Shown here piece by piece: positions 16,464 to 25,153 of a DNA stretch of 64,000 nt. The DNA comes from an uncultured Kordiimonas sp. (GTDB taxonomy: Bacteria; Pseudomonadota; Alphaproteobacteria; Sphingomonadales; Kordiimonadaceae), in assembly GCA_947500295.1 (NCBI GenBank), contig CANMRM010000003.1, positions 62,001 through 126,000 on the forward strand. The letters run 5' to 3'. The notes below the pieces were generated by a model, which saw only the letters and a list, made by a program, of their open reading frames with translations, searched no databases and was not told where the DNA came from. Position numbers and translations under genes: made by a program. Position 1 is the first letter of the stretch; each line of letters starts with the position of its first letter.

Positions 16464-17429
16464 GTGCCGGAACATTCTGTGTCAGACCCCAAATTAACCG
16501 CTGTCATCTGTTTCGCCAACGAAGGCGACGAAGTCGGGCATACGGTGCGCGGTATTCGCGAAACCTGCCAGGAAGCCGTTGATGTCTTGCTGATCAATGA
16601 CGCGTCGGATGACGGGCGCGACTATGAAGCCGTCGCTGACCAATATGGCTGTCGTTATCTTGAGAACGAGGCACGGATAGGCCCGGCCCACAGCCGCCAC
16701 AAAGGGCTGACCTGGGCAAAAACCGAGAATGTTATTTTCCTCGATGCGCACATGAGATTTTACGAGGCCGGCTGGCACGACGTTGTAAATCAGGCAATCG
16801 AGCAGGATCCGGACGCATTATATTGCACGCGGAGCAAACCGTTGAAGCCAGGGGGTGCACCAAGTGGGGCGCCGATGGGCATGGGCGCAAGCATTGAAAT
16901 GGAGGCGCCTAAATTTGAAGACTGGCTTAAGGCCGAATGGAATGTTCGCCCGCGCGGCGAGGGCGCGACCATTTATGTGCCGTGCGTGCTGGGTGGCTGC
17001 TATGCCGTGCGCCGCGATTTCATGCTCAATTATGATGGGTACAGGGGCTTGCACCGCTATGGTGGGGAAGAACCCCTGATCAGCATCAAGGCCTGGCTCT
17101 CGGGCGGCAGCTGTCAGGTTATCAATGATGTGGTGATTGGGCATATCTATCGGGGCGGCAAACCGGCGCCCTGGAAGGACACGATCCGGTATTTTCATTT
17201 CAACAAGTTGGCTACGGCCCGTATCGTTATGGAGGATGCTGGCTTCCAGCATGCAGGTGATATGCTGGCCGCCGTGCCGAATGCGCAATTGGTACGTGAT
17301 GTCTATAAAAGCAGGCAAACGTTTGTTGATACGGCGCGCAAGGGGTTCCTGCGTGTTCAGCAGCGGCCACTGGAATATTTCCTGCGACTCAATGCGGCCT
17401 TTCGGCGCGGTGAATTGATCACGCCGTAG
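16464..17429 (+). CDS. Family 2-type glycosyltransferase (GalNAc-transferase-like fold)
   Basis: 321 residues, GT-A fold. Seen: LTAVICFANEGDEVGHTVRGI (nucleotide-sugar pocket start), DVLLINDASDDG, and the metal site as DAH in VIFLDAHMRF instead of the usual DxD. VLGGCYAVRRDF and GGEEPLISIKAW follow, close to the polypeptide GalNAc-transferase block with GGEN. There is no membrane helix, so it acts in the cytosol or peripherally. The acceptor is unknown. The start is GTG 16464 directly after a stop codon, with no good ribosome binding site; GTG 16479 is an alternative. Confidence 0.85.
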   Translation: MPEHSVSDPKLTAVICFANEGDEVGHTVRGIRETCQEAVDVLLINDASDDGRDYEAVADQYGCRYLENEARIGPAHSRHKGLTWAKTENVIFLDAHMRFYEAGWHDVVNQAIEQDPDALYCTRSKPLKPGGAPSGAPMGMGASIEMEAPKFEDWLKAEWNVRPRGEGATIYVPCVLGGCYAVRRDFMLNYDGYRGLHRYGGEEPLISIKAWLSGGSCQVINDVVIGHIYRGGKPAPWKDTIRYFHFNKLATARIVMEDAGFQHAGDMLAAVPNAQLVRDVYKSRQTFVDTARKGFLRVQQRPLEYFLRLNAAFRRGELITP

Positions 17430-17529
17430 CCTGAAACCCCAGCGCAAACGTACGTTGACGGCAGACGATTGCAGGGCGCTCTTGCCCGTGCTACAGGACT
17501 GCCTAGATCAACTCCCGAGGGCAGGGCAC

Positions 17530-17703
17530 ATGGCACGCAAGCGAGTGACACTGAAAGCAACACTGAAACGCGGCGAATTCTACTGGGTGACCGAGGTCGA
17601 CGCCGAAAGTGAAGAAGAAGCAGTTGTGGCAGCCGAAAACCTGTTTCTCTCTGAAATGGACCGTATTGATGAATGGGAATTCACAGACTTTGATGTCTCC
17701 TGA
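17530..17703 (+). CDS. Small hypothetical protein (57 residues)
   Basis: Product MARKRVTLKATLKRG... with a strongly acidic second half (DAESEEEAVVAAENLF) and the end EWEFTDFDVS. It looks like a small alpha/beta fold: a beta strand (YWVTEVDA), then a helix, then a strand. I recognise no family. AGGGCA lies just before ATG 17530. The longer in-frame version back to 17455 has no such site. Confidence 0.65.
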   Translation: MARKRVTLKATLKRGEFYWVTEVDAESEEEAVVAAENLFLSEMDRIDEWEFTDFDVS

Positions 17704-17715
17704 TACCTCGCCTGG

Positions 17716-18105
17716 TCAAATCAGGTTGCTGTTCCAGATCAGATAAACCGAGCCCCACAAAACCACGACAATGTTTGTAAAAGCGCCCACTGCGCGCAGG
17801 GGATGAGGTTTTTTGTCCTCACGGATCAGCCCGATGCCATGGAAAAGGCGGGCAAGTGCATAGGCGCCTGCAAGGCCTGCAAGCATGCCGTATCCGGCCC
17901 CCGCGTATTCCATGCCTGCAATCAGCAATACAGCAATGGGCGCCCATTCTGCCAGATTTCCGTGTGCCCTGATGGCGCGCATCAGCCGTGGGTCCTCGCC
18001 CGGACCAAGCAGGGTATTGGTGCGCGCGCGCATTACACCCACATAAATTCCAAAAGTGAGATACAGGAGGCCCAGCAAGGCAACCAGAGTGAGTGTAATC
18101 GGCAT
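17716..18105 (-). CDS. MAPEG family membrane protein (copy 1)
   Basis: A 129-residue protein with four hydrophobic helices in the MAPEG (membrane-associated eicosanoid/glutathione) family. Seen: the hallmark RAHGNLAEWAPIAVLL (E-x-x-P in helix 2 region), ALARLFHGIG, and RAVGAFTNIVV. Bacterial members may be glutathione transferases or peroxidases; activity is unproven here. A paralogue lies at 18881-19270 on the other strand. Confidence 0.9.
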   Translation of the reverse strand: MPITLTLVALLGLLYLTFGIYVGVMRARTNTLLGPGEDPRLMRAIRAHGNLAEWAPIAVLLIAGMEYAGAGYGMLAGLAGAYALARLFHGIGLIREDKKPHPLRAVGAFTNIVVVLWGSVYLIWNSNLI

Positions 18106-18183
18106 AAGTTTGCTCCATTTTGATGCAGTTAGTCACCCAACGCACGAAAGCGGAGAGTGGTTCGCAAAAAATGGAGAAGTTTT

Positions 18184-18762
18184 TTATCTGCCCGTTTGCG
18201 GCGCGCACACCGTGTCTTCAATGGAGACCCAGCGCTCCATTGCGTCCAGTGACGACGCAAGGCGGTTTTCGTGGATGGCACGCTGACTGAAAAACCAAAA
18301 GCGGTCCAGATAGTCTGCTGGTTCGATAATTTCCTCGATCATCAGTTCGGTTCGGCAGGTGTCCAGCACGTCAAGCGTCATGGTAACCCAGCGCGTGTCA
18401 ATGTCTGAGGATTGGATCATACCCAGCACTCGACCCGACAGCATGTCGCGTGTGCGCTCGACCGATTGCCATCGCCTCAAACCCCGCTGCCAGAATAAAA
18501 GTCTGGTGGCACCGGCTTCCGTCGTTGGCCCGGTCAGTTCAACCAGGTCGATCATCTCCGCCTGCCATTTGTCACGTTCTTCATCGGTCGACATCAATGA
18601 CCAGATTGTTTCGGCACTTGCAGCAATAACGCGTCTGTCACTGACTTCAAATGCAGTGTCGATCACCAGCACCGCGCGCAGCACGACACCAAACGCAATT
18701 GCCGCAACAAAGGCCGCAACGCATTTGTGATAGATATTCCAGTCGCGGAAGCGATCCTTCAT
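18184..18762 (-). CDS. Membrane-anchored SRPBCC-like protein
   Basis: 192 residues: a short cytosolic N-terminus, one transmembrane helix (CVAAFVAAIAFGVVLRAVLVI), then an SRPBCC/polyketide-cyclase-like domain starting VSDRRVIAASAETIWSLMSTDEERDKW, the typical first strand plus helix of that fold. Ligand unknown. It sits between two MAPEG genes and runs in the same direction as copy 1, 78 bases away. Confidence 0.75.
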   Translation of the reverse strand: MKDRFRDWNIYHKCVAAFVAAIAFGVVLRAVLVIDTAFEVSDRRVIAASAETIWSLMSTDEERDKWQAEMIDLVELTGPTTEAGATRLLFWQRGLRRWQSVERTRDMLSGRVLGMIQSSDIDTRWVTMTLDVLDTCRTELMIEEIIEPADYLDRFWFFSQRAIHENRLASSLDAMERWVSIEDTVCAPQTGR

Positions 18763-18880
18763 GGCAAAACCCTGTGTGATTTTTCCGGGTCACGGCATCA
18801 AATCATATGGTCTCAAGCCTTGACCATGATCCAAATCCCGACCAGTCTGTGGTGGGGACAAGACCATCGGGAGAGACCTT

Positions 18881-19270
18881 ATGACCATCACACTGATCTC
18901 AGCAAGTTTTTTGGGCCTGCTATTAGTTTATCTATCTTACAATGTATCGAAAAACCGGCTGCGGGCGAAAGTCGATTTGGGCACAGGTGACGATGCCGGG
19001 CTGCTGGCAGCCAGCCGTGCGCAAGGTAATCTGATCGAGTATGGTCCTATGGGACTCATTTTGGTCGGGCTCTTGGAATACTCGCGTGTCAGCTGGTATT
19101 TGGTAATGGGAGTTGCTGTGGCGCTGGTTGTTGGTCGCTACATGCACGGCCTGACACTTGGTAAGTTTGAAGGTAAAAATCCATTTCGTTTTTATGGCAC
19201 GTTGTTGACGTGGCTTTCCATTCTCGTGGCAAGTATTGCTGGCCTGTTGAAAGGGTACGGTGTGCTTTAA
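18881..19270 (+). CDS. MAPEG family membrane protein (copy 2)
   Basis: A 129-residue paralogue of the gene at 17716. It has the same core, with RAQGNLIEYGPMGLILVGLLEY aligning to RAHGNLAEWAPIAVLL of copy 1, and YMHGLTLG to LFHGIGLI. Four membrane helices. It is divergent from the SRPBCC gene, with a 118-base promoter gap. A terminator follows 40 bases after the stop. Confidence 0.9.
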   Translation: MTITLISASFLGLLLVYLSYNVSKNRLRAKVDLGTGDDAGLLAASRAQGNLIEYGPMGLILVGLLEYSRVSWYLVMGVAVALVVGRYMHGLTLGKFEGKNPFRFYGTLLTWLSILVASIAGLLKGYGVL

Positions 19271-19311
19271 CGCAGGATTATGAACCCAAGGTGCCTCACG
19301 AGCATCTTGAT

Positions 19312-19345
19312 AAGACCCGCCCAGTCTGGGACGGGTCTTTTTTTT
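19312..19345 (+). terminator. Rho-independent terminator after MAPEG copy 2
   Basis: AAGACCCG / CGGGTCTT outer stem with an inner CCCA / TGGG stem and one bulged base, followed by eight T. Confidence 0.92.
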
Positions 19346-19451
19346 AAATTGTTGCGAAGGGAAAGCCAACCAGGCGCCGTACAATTATCGGGGAACGAGT
19401 GCAGGTGTGGTTTTAAGGGAGCCATACCAATATGAGGATTGGATTTTTCCT

Positions 19452-20918
19452 ATGCGATTTTTGAACAGTGGCAAGCGCCTTGCCAAGGCAGCGGCATGTC
19501 TGTCTGCCCTTGTGCTTGGTGCTTGCAACGGTGGTGAAGACTCAGGCACGGCAACCACAACAGGCGGAACAACAACAGTGGCAGCCACGACTAACAGCGC
19601 ACCGACAGTCAACAACTCGGTACCCGACCAAATAGCAACAGTTGGAATTTCACTCACATTCGATGCGTCACAGGGAGACACAACTTTCTCTGATGCCGAT
19701 GGTGACCTTCTGACCTATGAAATCAGCTTTGATATTTCAGGAACCGGTCTCTCGGGGAACGCTGGTGTCGTGACAGGCGTGCCCACGGTGGCTACGACCG
19801 TTGTTGCCACCATCACGGCGGACGATGGAAACGGCGGCAGCGCATCCGACAGTTTTCTGATTACCATCGCGGCTGCATCCGCAGACCAGCCCAATTTGCC
19901 AGTCGCCTTGTTCAATTATGCCAATCAGGACTTGCCAGACCATTACACGCAACCGAATGCTGCGCTGGGCAATGTGGTGCGTACAGACAATACACCCGGC
20001 AATAATCCGATCACGGATGAGGGTGCGACGCTTGGCCGTGTTCTGTTCTACGACAAAAAACTTTCGGCTAACGACACTGTGGCTTGCGCGTCCTGTCATA
20101 TTCAGGCCAACGGGTTTGGAGACCCGGCTGTCCTGAGCGTTGGATTTGATGGCGGCGAAACCGGACGGCATTCCATGAGGCTTGGAAATGCACGCTATTA
20201 TGACCGGGGTCGTTTTTTCTGGGACGAACGGGCGGAAACGCTGGAGGATCAGGTGTTGCAACCAATCCAGGATGCCGTCGAAATGGGCATGACCTTGACC
20301 CAGCTTGAAGCGAAGCTGATGGATGTGGATTATTACGGACCCCTGTTCGAGGATGCCTTTGGCGATGATACAGTAACGTCGGATCGTATTTCCCTGGCTC
20401 TGGCGCAATTCGTGCGCTCGCTCACGACCTATCAGTCACGGTTCGATGAAGCCTATATCGCCGCCGACGGTGATCCAGATGATTTTGATCTGGTCTTCAA
20501 CGCTTCTGAGATGAGGGGCATGGGCATTTTTCGCGGGCGCGGGCGCTGTGACCAGTGCCACAGCACAAGCGCGCATGTCAGTGACGACGTGCACAACAAT
20601 GGCCTTGATGTTGGCACAGCGGGTGACCAGGGTGCAGGAGACCAGGAGTTCAAGTCGCCTTCGTTGCGGAACGTGGAAGTGGGCGGGCCCTTTATGCACG
20701 ATGGCCGGTTTGAAACGCTGGATGAAGTTGTCGACTTCTACAGCGATGACGTCCAGGCTAACCCGAATTTGTCGAATCGGCTCAGAAACCAGAATGGCAC
20801 GCCGCGACGCCTTAATTTGAATAATGGCGAAAAAGAGGATTTGATTGCGTTTCTGGAAACCTTGACCGACCAGACGTTTTTAACCGATGAGAAATTCTCG
20901 GATCCCTTTACCAACTAG
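19452..20918 (+). CDS. Di-haem cytochrome c peroxidase/MauG-type lipoprotein with cadherin-like domain
   Basis: 488 residues. Residues 1-25 are a lipoprotein signal ending LVLGAC with Cys25 as the lipid site. Residues about 30-145 are Thr-rich and then resemble a putative-Ig/cadherin-like module (SFDISGTGLSGNAGVV ... ITADDGNGGSAS). From about 185 comes a di-haem peroxidase domain: LGRVLFYDKKLSANDTVACASCH (haem 1, 212-216) and CDQCH (haem 2, 366-370), with a C-terminal GPFMHDGRFETLDEVVDFYS block. It acts outside the inner membrane. Start ATG 19452. The stop overlaps the convergent DUF457 gene by four bases. Confidence 0.92.
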   Translation: MRFLNSGKRLAKAAACLSALVLGACNGGEDSGTATTTGGTTTVAATTNSAPTVNNSVPDQIATVGISLTFDASQGDTTFSDADGDLLTYEISFDISGTGLSGNAGVVTGVPTVATTVVATITADDGNGGSASDSFLITIAAASADQPNLPVALFNYANQDLPDHYTQPNAALGNVVRTDNTPGNNPITDEGATLGRVLFYDKKLSANDTVACASCHIQANGFGDPAVLSVGFDGGETGRHSMRLGNARYYDRGRFFWDERAETLEDQVLQPIQDAVEMGMTLTQLEAKLMDVDYYGPLFEDAFGDDTVTSDRISLALAQFVRSLTTYQSRFDEAYIAADGDPDDFDLVFNASEMRGMGIFRGRGRCDQCHSTSAHVSDDVHNNGLDVGTAGDQGAGDQEFKSPSLRNVEVGGPFMHDGRFETLDEVVDFYSDDVQANPNLSNRLRNQNGTPRRLNLNNGEKEDLIAFLETLTDQTFLTDEKFSDPFTN

Positions 20919-21439
20919 AACCGTCCTCGCCTTGCAGTTCTCAGCCCAAGTGCGAGAACTGCAAGGGGGACTAGAACCCAAATCAGTTCGGACAGTATGA
21001 CCTGCAGGCCTCGCTCGGTAAAAAACCTGACCCCGATTGGTGAGACTTCAAGCGGTTGCCAGGGCATGAAATAGCGTGTGCTGTCTACCGGCCAGAACCA
21101 GGCAACGCCGAGACCACCATTGGTCAGGCTGTCCAGCAGCGGATGGGAAAGCGTCGAGCCAAAAACCAGCCAGAAAGCCGCGGGGGCCGTACTGTTCAAC
21201 TGGCGGGCACCAGCTGCTGCCATCACGCCAACCAAGCACGCAAATGCGATTGAATGGGTAAATCCCCGGTGCCCGAACGGGTCTGAATAAGAGACACCAA
21301 AATAAAAAGACACGACATCGGCGTCAGGCAGGATTGTTGCCAGGGCAGCAAGCCAAAGAAGGCGGTTTGAAACAACCTCTCTTCCCAGCACCGTGCGCGC
21401 CGCAACCGGCACCAGTGCATGTGTAAATATTGTCGCCAT
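20915..21439 (-). CDS. DUF457 / YdjM-type membrane-bound metal-dependent hydrolase
   Basis: 174 residues, four hydrophobic helices. Seen: the metal-ligand blocks FTHALVPVAA, ILPDADVVSF, GHRGFTHSIAFA and LSHPLLDSLTNGG, which together define the DUF457 family (predicted membrane-bound hydrolases, LexA-regulated YdjM relatives). Substrate unknown. Start ATG 21439 (MATIFTHAL). It is divergent from pabBC. Confidence 0.9.
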   Translation of the reverse strand: MATIFTHALVPVAARTVLGREVVSNRLLWLAALATILPDADVVSFYFGVSYSDPFGHRGFTHSIAFACLVGVMAAAGARQLNSTAPAAFWLVFGSTLSHPLLDSLTNGGLGVAWFWPVDSTRYFMPWQPLEVSPIGVRFFTERGLQVILSELIWVLVPLAVLALGLRTARRGRF

Positions 21440-21511
21440 TGAAACCGTCCCGTTGAGCGGCACAACCCTAGTTGCTGCTCCTGCTGTGCACAAGCGGGCT
21501 AAAGGGGGCGG

Positions 21512-23416
21512 ATGGTTGACGTCGACCTGCTCAGGTTACATAAGGTCGCCAGCCATTTTGTCCGCTGGAGCCCAAAGGTGATCGCTGAAGATCTTTCATC
21601 GCCATTCGTTTTGCTTGATGACAGCCGAAGCCCTTCGGATGCGGGCCGGTCGCTTCTGTTTCAATCACCGGACCGGGTTATCTGTGCCCGTACCATTGAT
21701 GAGGTGCCGCTGTCACTTGCCCGGATCGATCAGGCTGTGGCCGACGGGTTTCATGTTGCTGGATGGATCGCCTATGAAGCATCTGCGGCATTTGAAGACC
21801 GCATCGCAAAGGCCATCAGATATTGGCCGAAGGAACCCCTCATATATATGCTGGTCACCCGCGACTGCAGGGAGATGAGCCCTGACGAAGTGCACCAGTG
21901 GGTTGAAAGTCATGCCGGCAATGCCAGTGCCGCACACCTTGTATTCGGAGCCAACGGCGATTCAAAAGCCTGCTACCGCCAGAGTGTGGACCAGATTCAA
22001 AACTATATTCTGGCGGGGGACATTTATCAGGCCAATTACACTTTCCCGCGCGCGTGCAGGGTCTCCGGCCGTACGATCGATCTCTATCGGGCCCTGAGGC
22101 AAGCGCAGCCCGTTGAGTTTGGCGCCTTCATTCATACCGACGATCATACCATTCTGTCTTTTTCGCCTGAGCTTTTTGTTCGGCGGGTTGATGATCGGCT
22201 GGAAGCGCGCCCGATGAAAGGAACAGCGGCCCGGTGTGACAACATCGTTGAAGACCGGGAGGCAGCGATCGCTCTTTCTGCCGATGCCAAGTCCCGCGCG
22301 GAAAATCTGATGATCGTTGACTTGATTCGCAATGACCTCAGCCGCGTTGCGGTCAGGGGATCGGTTTCAGTGAGCGACCTTTTCACAATCGAGAGCTATC
22401 CAACCCTGCATCAAATGACATCGGGCATCGAGGCGGGTTGCCAGCCGGACCTCAAACCCTCCGAATTGCTGGAAGCGCTGTTTCCCTGTGGCTCCGTAAC
22501 CGGTGCTCCCAAGATCAGGTCGATGGAGATCATCGCTGATATGGAGCGTTCAGCGCGCGGTGTTTATTGCGGGGCGATTGGTCATTTCAGTCCGGCAGTG
22601 GAAGGTGCCCCAGCGCGCTGGTCGTTGAATGTTCCGATAAGGACTTTTGTTTTCGATGCCGAAGGTGACGGGCGGCTGGCCGTTGGCAGTGGTATTGTGG
22701 CGGATAGCCAGGTGGCGGCGGAGTATGATGAGTGCCTGCTGAAAGCTGCTTTTGCGCAGAGTGTTGCCAGACCGCCCTTTGTTCTCATTGAGACCATGCG
22801 GATGGTGGATGGCAAGATTCCCTGGCTGGATGCGCACCTGGAACGACTGCTGGGAAGTGCCGCGTATTTCGGCATTCCTGCGCATCGGCAATCATTGCTG
22901 GATGCTGTGGCCGACGTTATGGGAGCTGGCGGCCCGTTTCGGGTTCGGATGACGCTTGATGAACAGAGCGCAGTGAGCGCCGAACGCGACCCTCTTGAGA
23001 TAGTGAATTCCGGAGAATTGAGTGTGGCCGTCTCGTCAACCCGGCTGAACTCGCAGGATATGTGGCTGCGCCATAAAACCAGCAATCGCTCACTATATGA
23101 TCGGGCGACCGAGGTGGCCCGGGCATCCGGATTGGCGGACATCCTGTTCCTGAACGAACGCGGCGAAGTGGCAGAAGGTGCCATCAGCTCCGTTTTTCTG
23201 GAAACGGAGGACGGGTGGGTTACACCGTCGCTGGACAGTGGTGTTCTGCCGGGTGTGCTGCGTGCGCAGCTGCTGGCGGACCCCGAGCGTTCCATCAAGG
23301 AAAAACCTGTAACGCTGGACGACCTGTATCAGGCCAAGACAATCCATATCGGGAATGCATTAAGAGGCCTGCGGCAGGTCACTCTTCGTGAGGGGTTCAT
23401 TGATATCTCTGTCTGA
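21512..23416 (+). CDS. pabB: Aminodeoxychorismate synthase component I fused to 4-amino-4-deoxychorismate lyase
   Basis: A 634-residue fusion that makes p-aminobenzoate for folate. Residues 1-410 are PabB: ILAGDIYQANYTFP, RPMKGTAAR, the NLMIVDLIRNDLSRV helix, LFPCGSVTGAPK and the IESYPTLHQMTSGI block. Residues about 420-634 are a PLP fold-type IV PabC lyase: LIETMRMVDGKIPWLDAHLERL, KTSNRSLYDRA with the expected PLP lysine, and LNERGEVAEGAISSVFLE. No pabA glutaminase is in the window, so the amidotransferase is supplied elsewhere. The fusion itself is a known arrangement. Confidence 0.95.
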   Translation: MVDVDLLRLHKVASHFVRWSPKVIAEDLSSPFVLLDDSRSPSDAGRSLLFQSPDRVICARTIDEVPLSLARIDQAVADGFHVAGWIAYEASAAFEDRIAKAIRYWPKEPLIYMLVTRDCREMSPDEVHQWVESHAGNASAAHLVFGANGDSKACYRQSVDQIQNYILAGDIYQANYTFPRACRVSGRTIDLYRALRQAQPVEFGAFIHTDDHTILSFSPELFVRRVDDRLEARPMKGTAARCDNIVEDREAAIALSADAKSRAENLMIVDLIRNDLSRVAVRGSVSVSDLFTIESYPTLHQMTSGIEAGCQPDLKPSELLEALFPCGSVTGAPKIRSMEIIADMERSARGVYCGAIGHFSPAVEGAPARWSLNVPIRTFVFDAEGDGRLAVGSGIVADSQVAAEYDECLLKAAFAQSVARPPFVLIETMRMVDGKIPWLDAHLERLLGSAAYFGIPAHRQSLLDAVADVMGAGGPFRVRMTLDEQSAVSAERDPLEIVNSGELSVAVSSTRLNSQDMWLRHKTSNRSLYDRATEVARASGLADILFLNERGEVAEGAISSVFLETEDGWVTPSLDSGVLPGVLRAQLLADPERSIKEKPVTLDDLYQAKTIHIGNALRGLRQVTLREGFIDISV

Positions 23417-23587
23417 GCATGCCTGGATTCAGGTCCGGAGTCGGGCGATTCGATGACAGCGGTTGTCTTTTTGACGGCTTAGCCTTCGCTAAATCATCCG
23501 TTAATCTTTTATTCGGAACTCATCGATAAAATAATGTGGTGAATGGAGCGGTGGCAGCGTTCCACGTGTTTAGACAAAGAGTGATGT

Positions 23588-23791
23588 ATGAGTTCGAGTC
23601 CTGCTTTTGATCCAACTATCAATATGAGTTCCACGTCTGGTGTTTCTGATCAAACCAGAGCATTGGCTCGGCGGCTTGCCGGGCACATGGGACTTGATGG
23701 AGCAATCCAGATCAGCTCCGAAAACCAATGGCATGGCGTCGTTTCGGTCTTGCTTGAGATGAAGAACGGCGCGGCAAAAGACGCCAGCTGA
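23588..23791 (+). CDS. Small hypothetical protein (67 residues)
   Basis: Begins MSSSPAFDPTINMSS and contains an amphipathic helix (DQTRALARRLAGHMG) and a beta-like WHGVVSVLLEM segment. No signal peptide and no recognised family. AAAGAG lies about 10 bases before the ATG. It is the only plausible gene in the stretch between pabBC and the TonB cluster. Confidence 0.5.
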   Translation: MSSSPAFDPTINMSSTSGVSDQTRALARRLAGHMGLDGAIQISSENQWHGVVSVLLEMKNGAAKDAS

Positions 23792-24354
23792 GCTTCCCAT
23801 ATCGATCAATCTTAATCCTGCATAATGATTCTCCGTGCGTGCCGGTTTTGTGCCGTGCGCACAGCATGAATTTCTTTGACAATGAACATCATTTAGTTAT
23901 ATTATTACATAATCTGGATTGTTATGGGTACCTGCCGTCCCAAGCAATTCGTGCAATTCACATGGGAGAAAATAAGAAAAGTAAAATTTTTGCTTGGAAT
24001 CGAGCAAGATTCTTGGATGATAGGTTCCGAGCTGGGTCAGCGGCTTTTGTCAGTATGCACCATCAGGTGCGTGATGACGCAAAACAGATTGCCCGACGAC
24101 TGTTTGAAAACAGTTGATCAAAGGGCGGCGAAAGCCAGGCAAAGCAATTTGTCAGTGACCCGGACAATTGGGAGAGGTACGGGAAAACCATTATTTGGGC
24201 ATGTATTCAAACCAGGCTGAAGTTTGGTCGGGTTGTGGATGTGTGTTGATCGCCACCCAATTCATTAGGGGTAAAGGTTCGGAGTAAGGAACACTCTCCA
24301 GATCTTTATAAGGTTAAAACAGCCGTAGAGGCATTCAGGTAACTGGAGACCAAA
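23792..24354. other. Long upstream region of the TonB cluster
   Basis: A 563-base gap. It holds AT-rich patches (TTATATTATTACATAAT around 23896-23912). Two overlapping short frames without ribosome binding sites are not convincing as genes. A GGAG in front of ATG 24355 ends it. It probably contains the main promoter, and possibly a structured leader, of the seven-gene TonB operon. I see no classical Fur box and no known riboswitch. Confidence 0.5.
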
Positions 24355-25152
24355 ATGGCATTATTAAACCCATGTGGGCAGAAAATGGATAAGGCTAAAG
24401 TGAAACGGATAGCTGTCTCAACAGCGGCGGTCGCCTCGATCCTTCTTGGGGCTACTGTGGCAAATGCACAAGATCAGCGCCTCAAATCGATCGTAGACGA
24501 GGTGAATGAAGCCAATAAACTCGCGATACAATCGCAGCAAACAATTGACGGCGTTGCCGACGCAACCCAGAGACTGTTTGGCGATTATCGGGGCGTCCTC
24601 AAAACAAACGCGGGTCTGGAAGCTTACAACGCCCAGCAAAACCGCGTCATCACGAAACAGTTGGAAGAGATCGAAAAGATCAAAACTTCCATTGGTCAGA
24701 TTGATGAAATCAAACGGCAAATCACGCCATTGATGCTCGACATGATCAACAACCTCGAAGACTTTATCAATGCGGATGTGCCGTTCTTGCTTGAAGAGCG
24801 TCTTGACCGTATCCAGAGTCTTCGTGATGCGATGGATGATCCGAACGTCAGTGACCCTGAGCGGTTCCGTATCGTTCTTGAGGCCTACAAAACGGAAGTT
24901 CAGTATGGCCGAACCTTCTTTGCTTATGAAGGCGCTCTCGATGATGGCCGCACGGTCAACTTCGTACGTCTGGGCCGTGTCGGCTTTTACTACCAGACAA
25001 AAGACACCACCGAAACTCGGGCCTGGGATGGTTCGCAGTGGGTGGACGTTTCTGGTGAGTTCACGACACCGGTTCGCCAGCTGATCCGCATGGCTCAGCG
25101 CCGGACCCAGTCTGACGTAACTGTTCTGCCAATTTCAGCGCCGGGGAATTAA
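24355..25152 (+). CDS. DUF3450 secreted coiled-coil protein of TonB cluster
   Basis: 265 residues. Signal peptide (RIAVSTAAVASILLGATVANA), then a long helix-rich mature part (KSIVDEVNEANKLAIQ through EEIEKIKTSIGQIDEIKRQI) typical of DUF3450, and a C-terminal beta part (TVNFVRLGRVGFYYQTKDTTETRAW). In marine proteobacteria this family is always found with TtpC-type TonB systems, and it probably assists energy transfer in the periplasm. The start ATG 24355 follows GGAG; ATG 24385 would remove nine non-essential residues. The next gene starts one base after the stop. Confidence 0.88.
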   Translation: MALLNPCGQKMDKAKVKRIAVSTAAVASILLGATVANAQDQRLKSIVDEVNEANKLAIQSQQTIDGVADATQRLFGDYRGVLKTNAGLEAYNAQQNRVITKQLEEIEKIKTSIGQIDEIKRQITPLMLDMINNLEDFINADVPFLLEERLDRIQSLRDAMDDPNVSDPERFRIVLEAYKTEVQYGRTFFAYEGALDDGRTVNFVRLGRVGFYYQTKDTTETRAWDGSQWVDVSGEFTTPVRQLIRMAQRRTQSDVTVLPISAPGN

Positions 25153-25153
25153 G

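Noticed and set aside
23588-23610. GTTCGAGTCC resembling a tRNA T-loop
   Set aside because: No acceptor stem or anticodon arm can be drawn; it lies inside a small coding frame.
23839-24220. Two overlapping short frames in the leader of the TonB operon
   Set aside because: No ribosome binding site, starts at weak codons, no recognisable fold; more likely non-coding.
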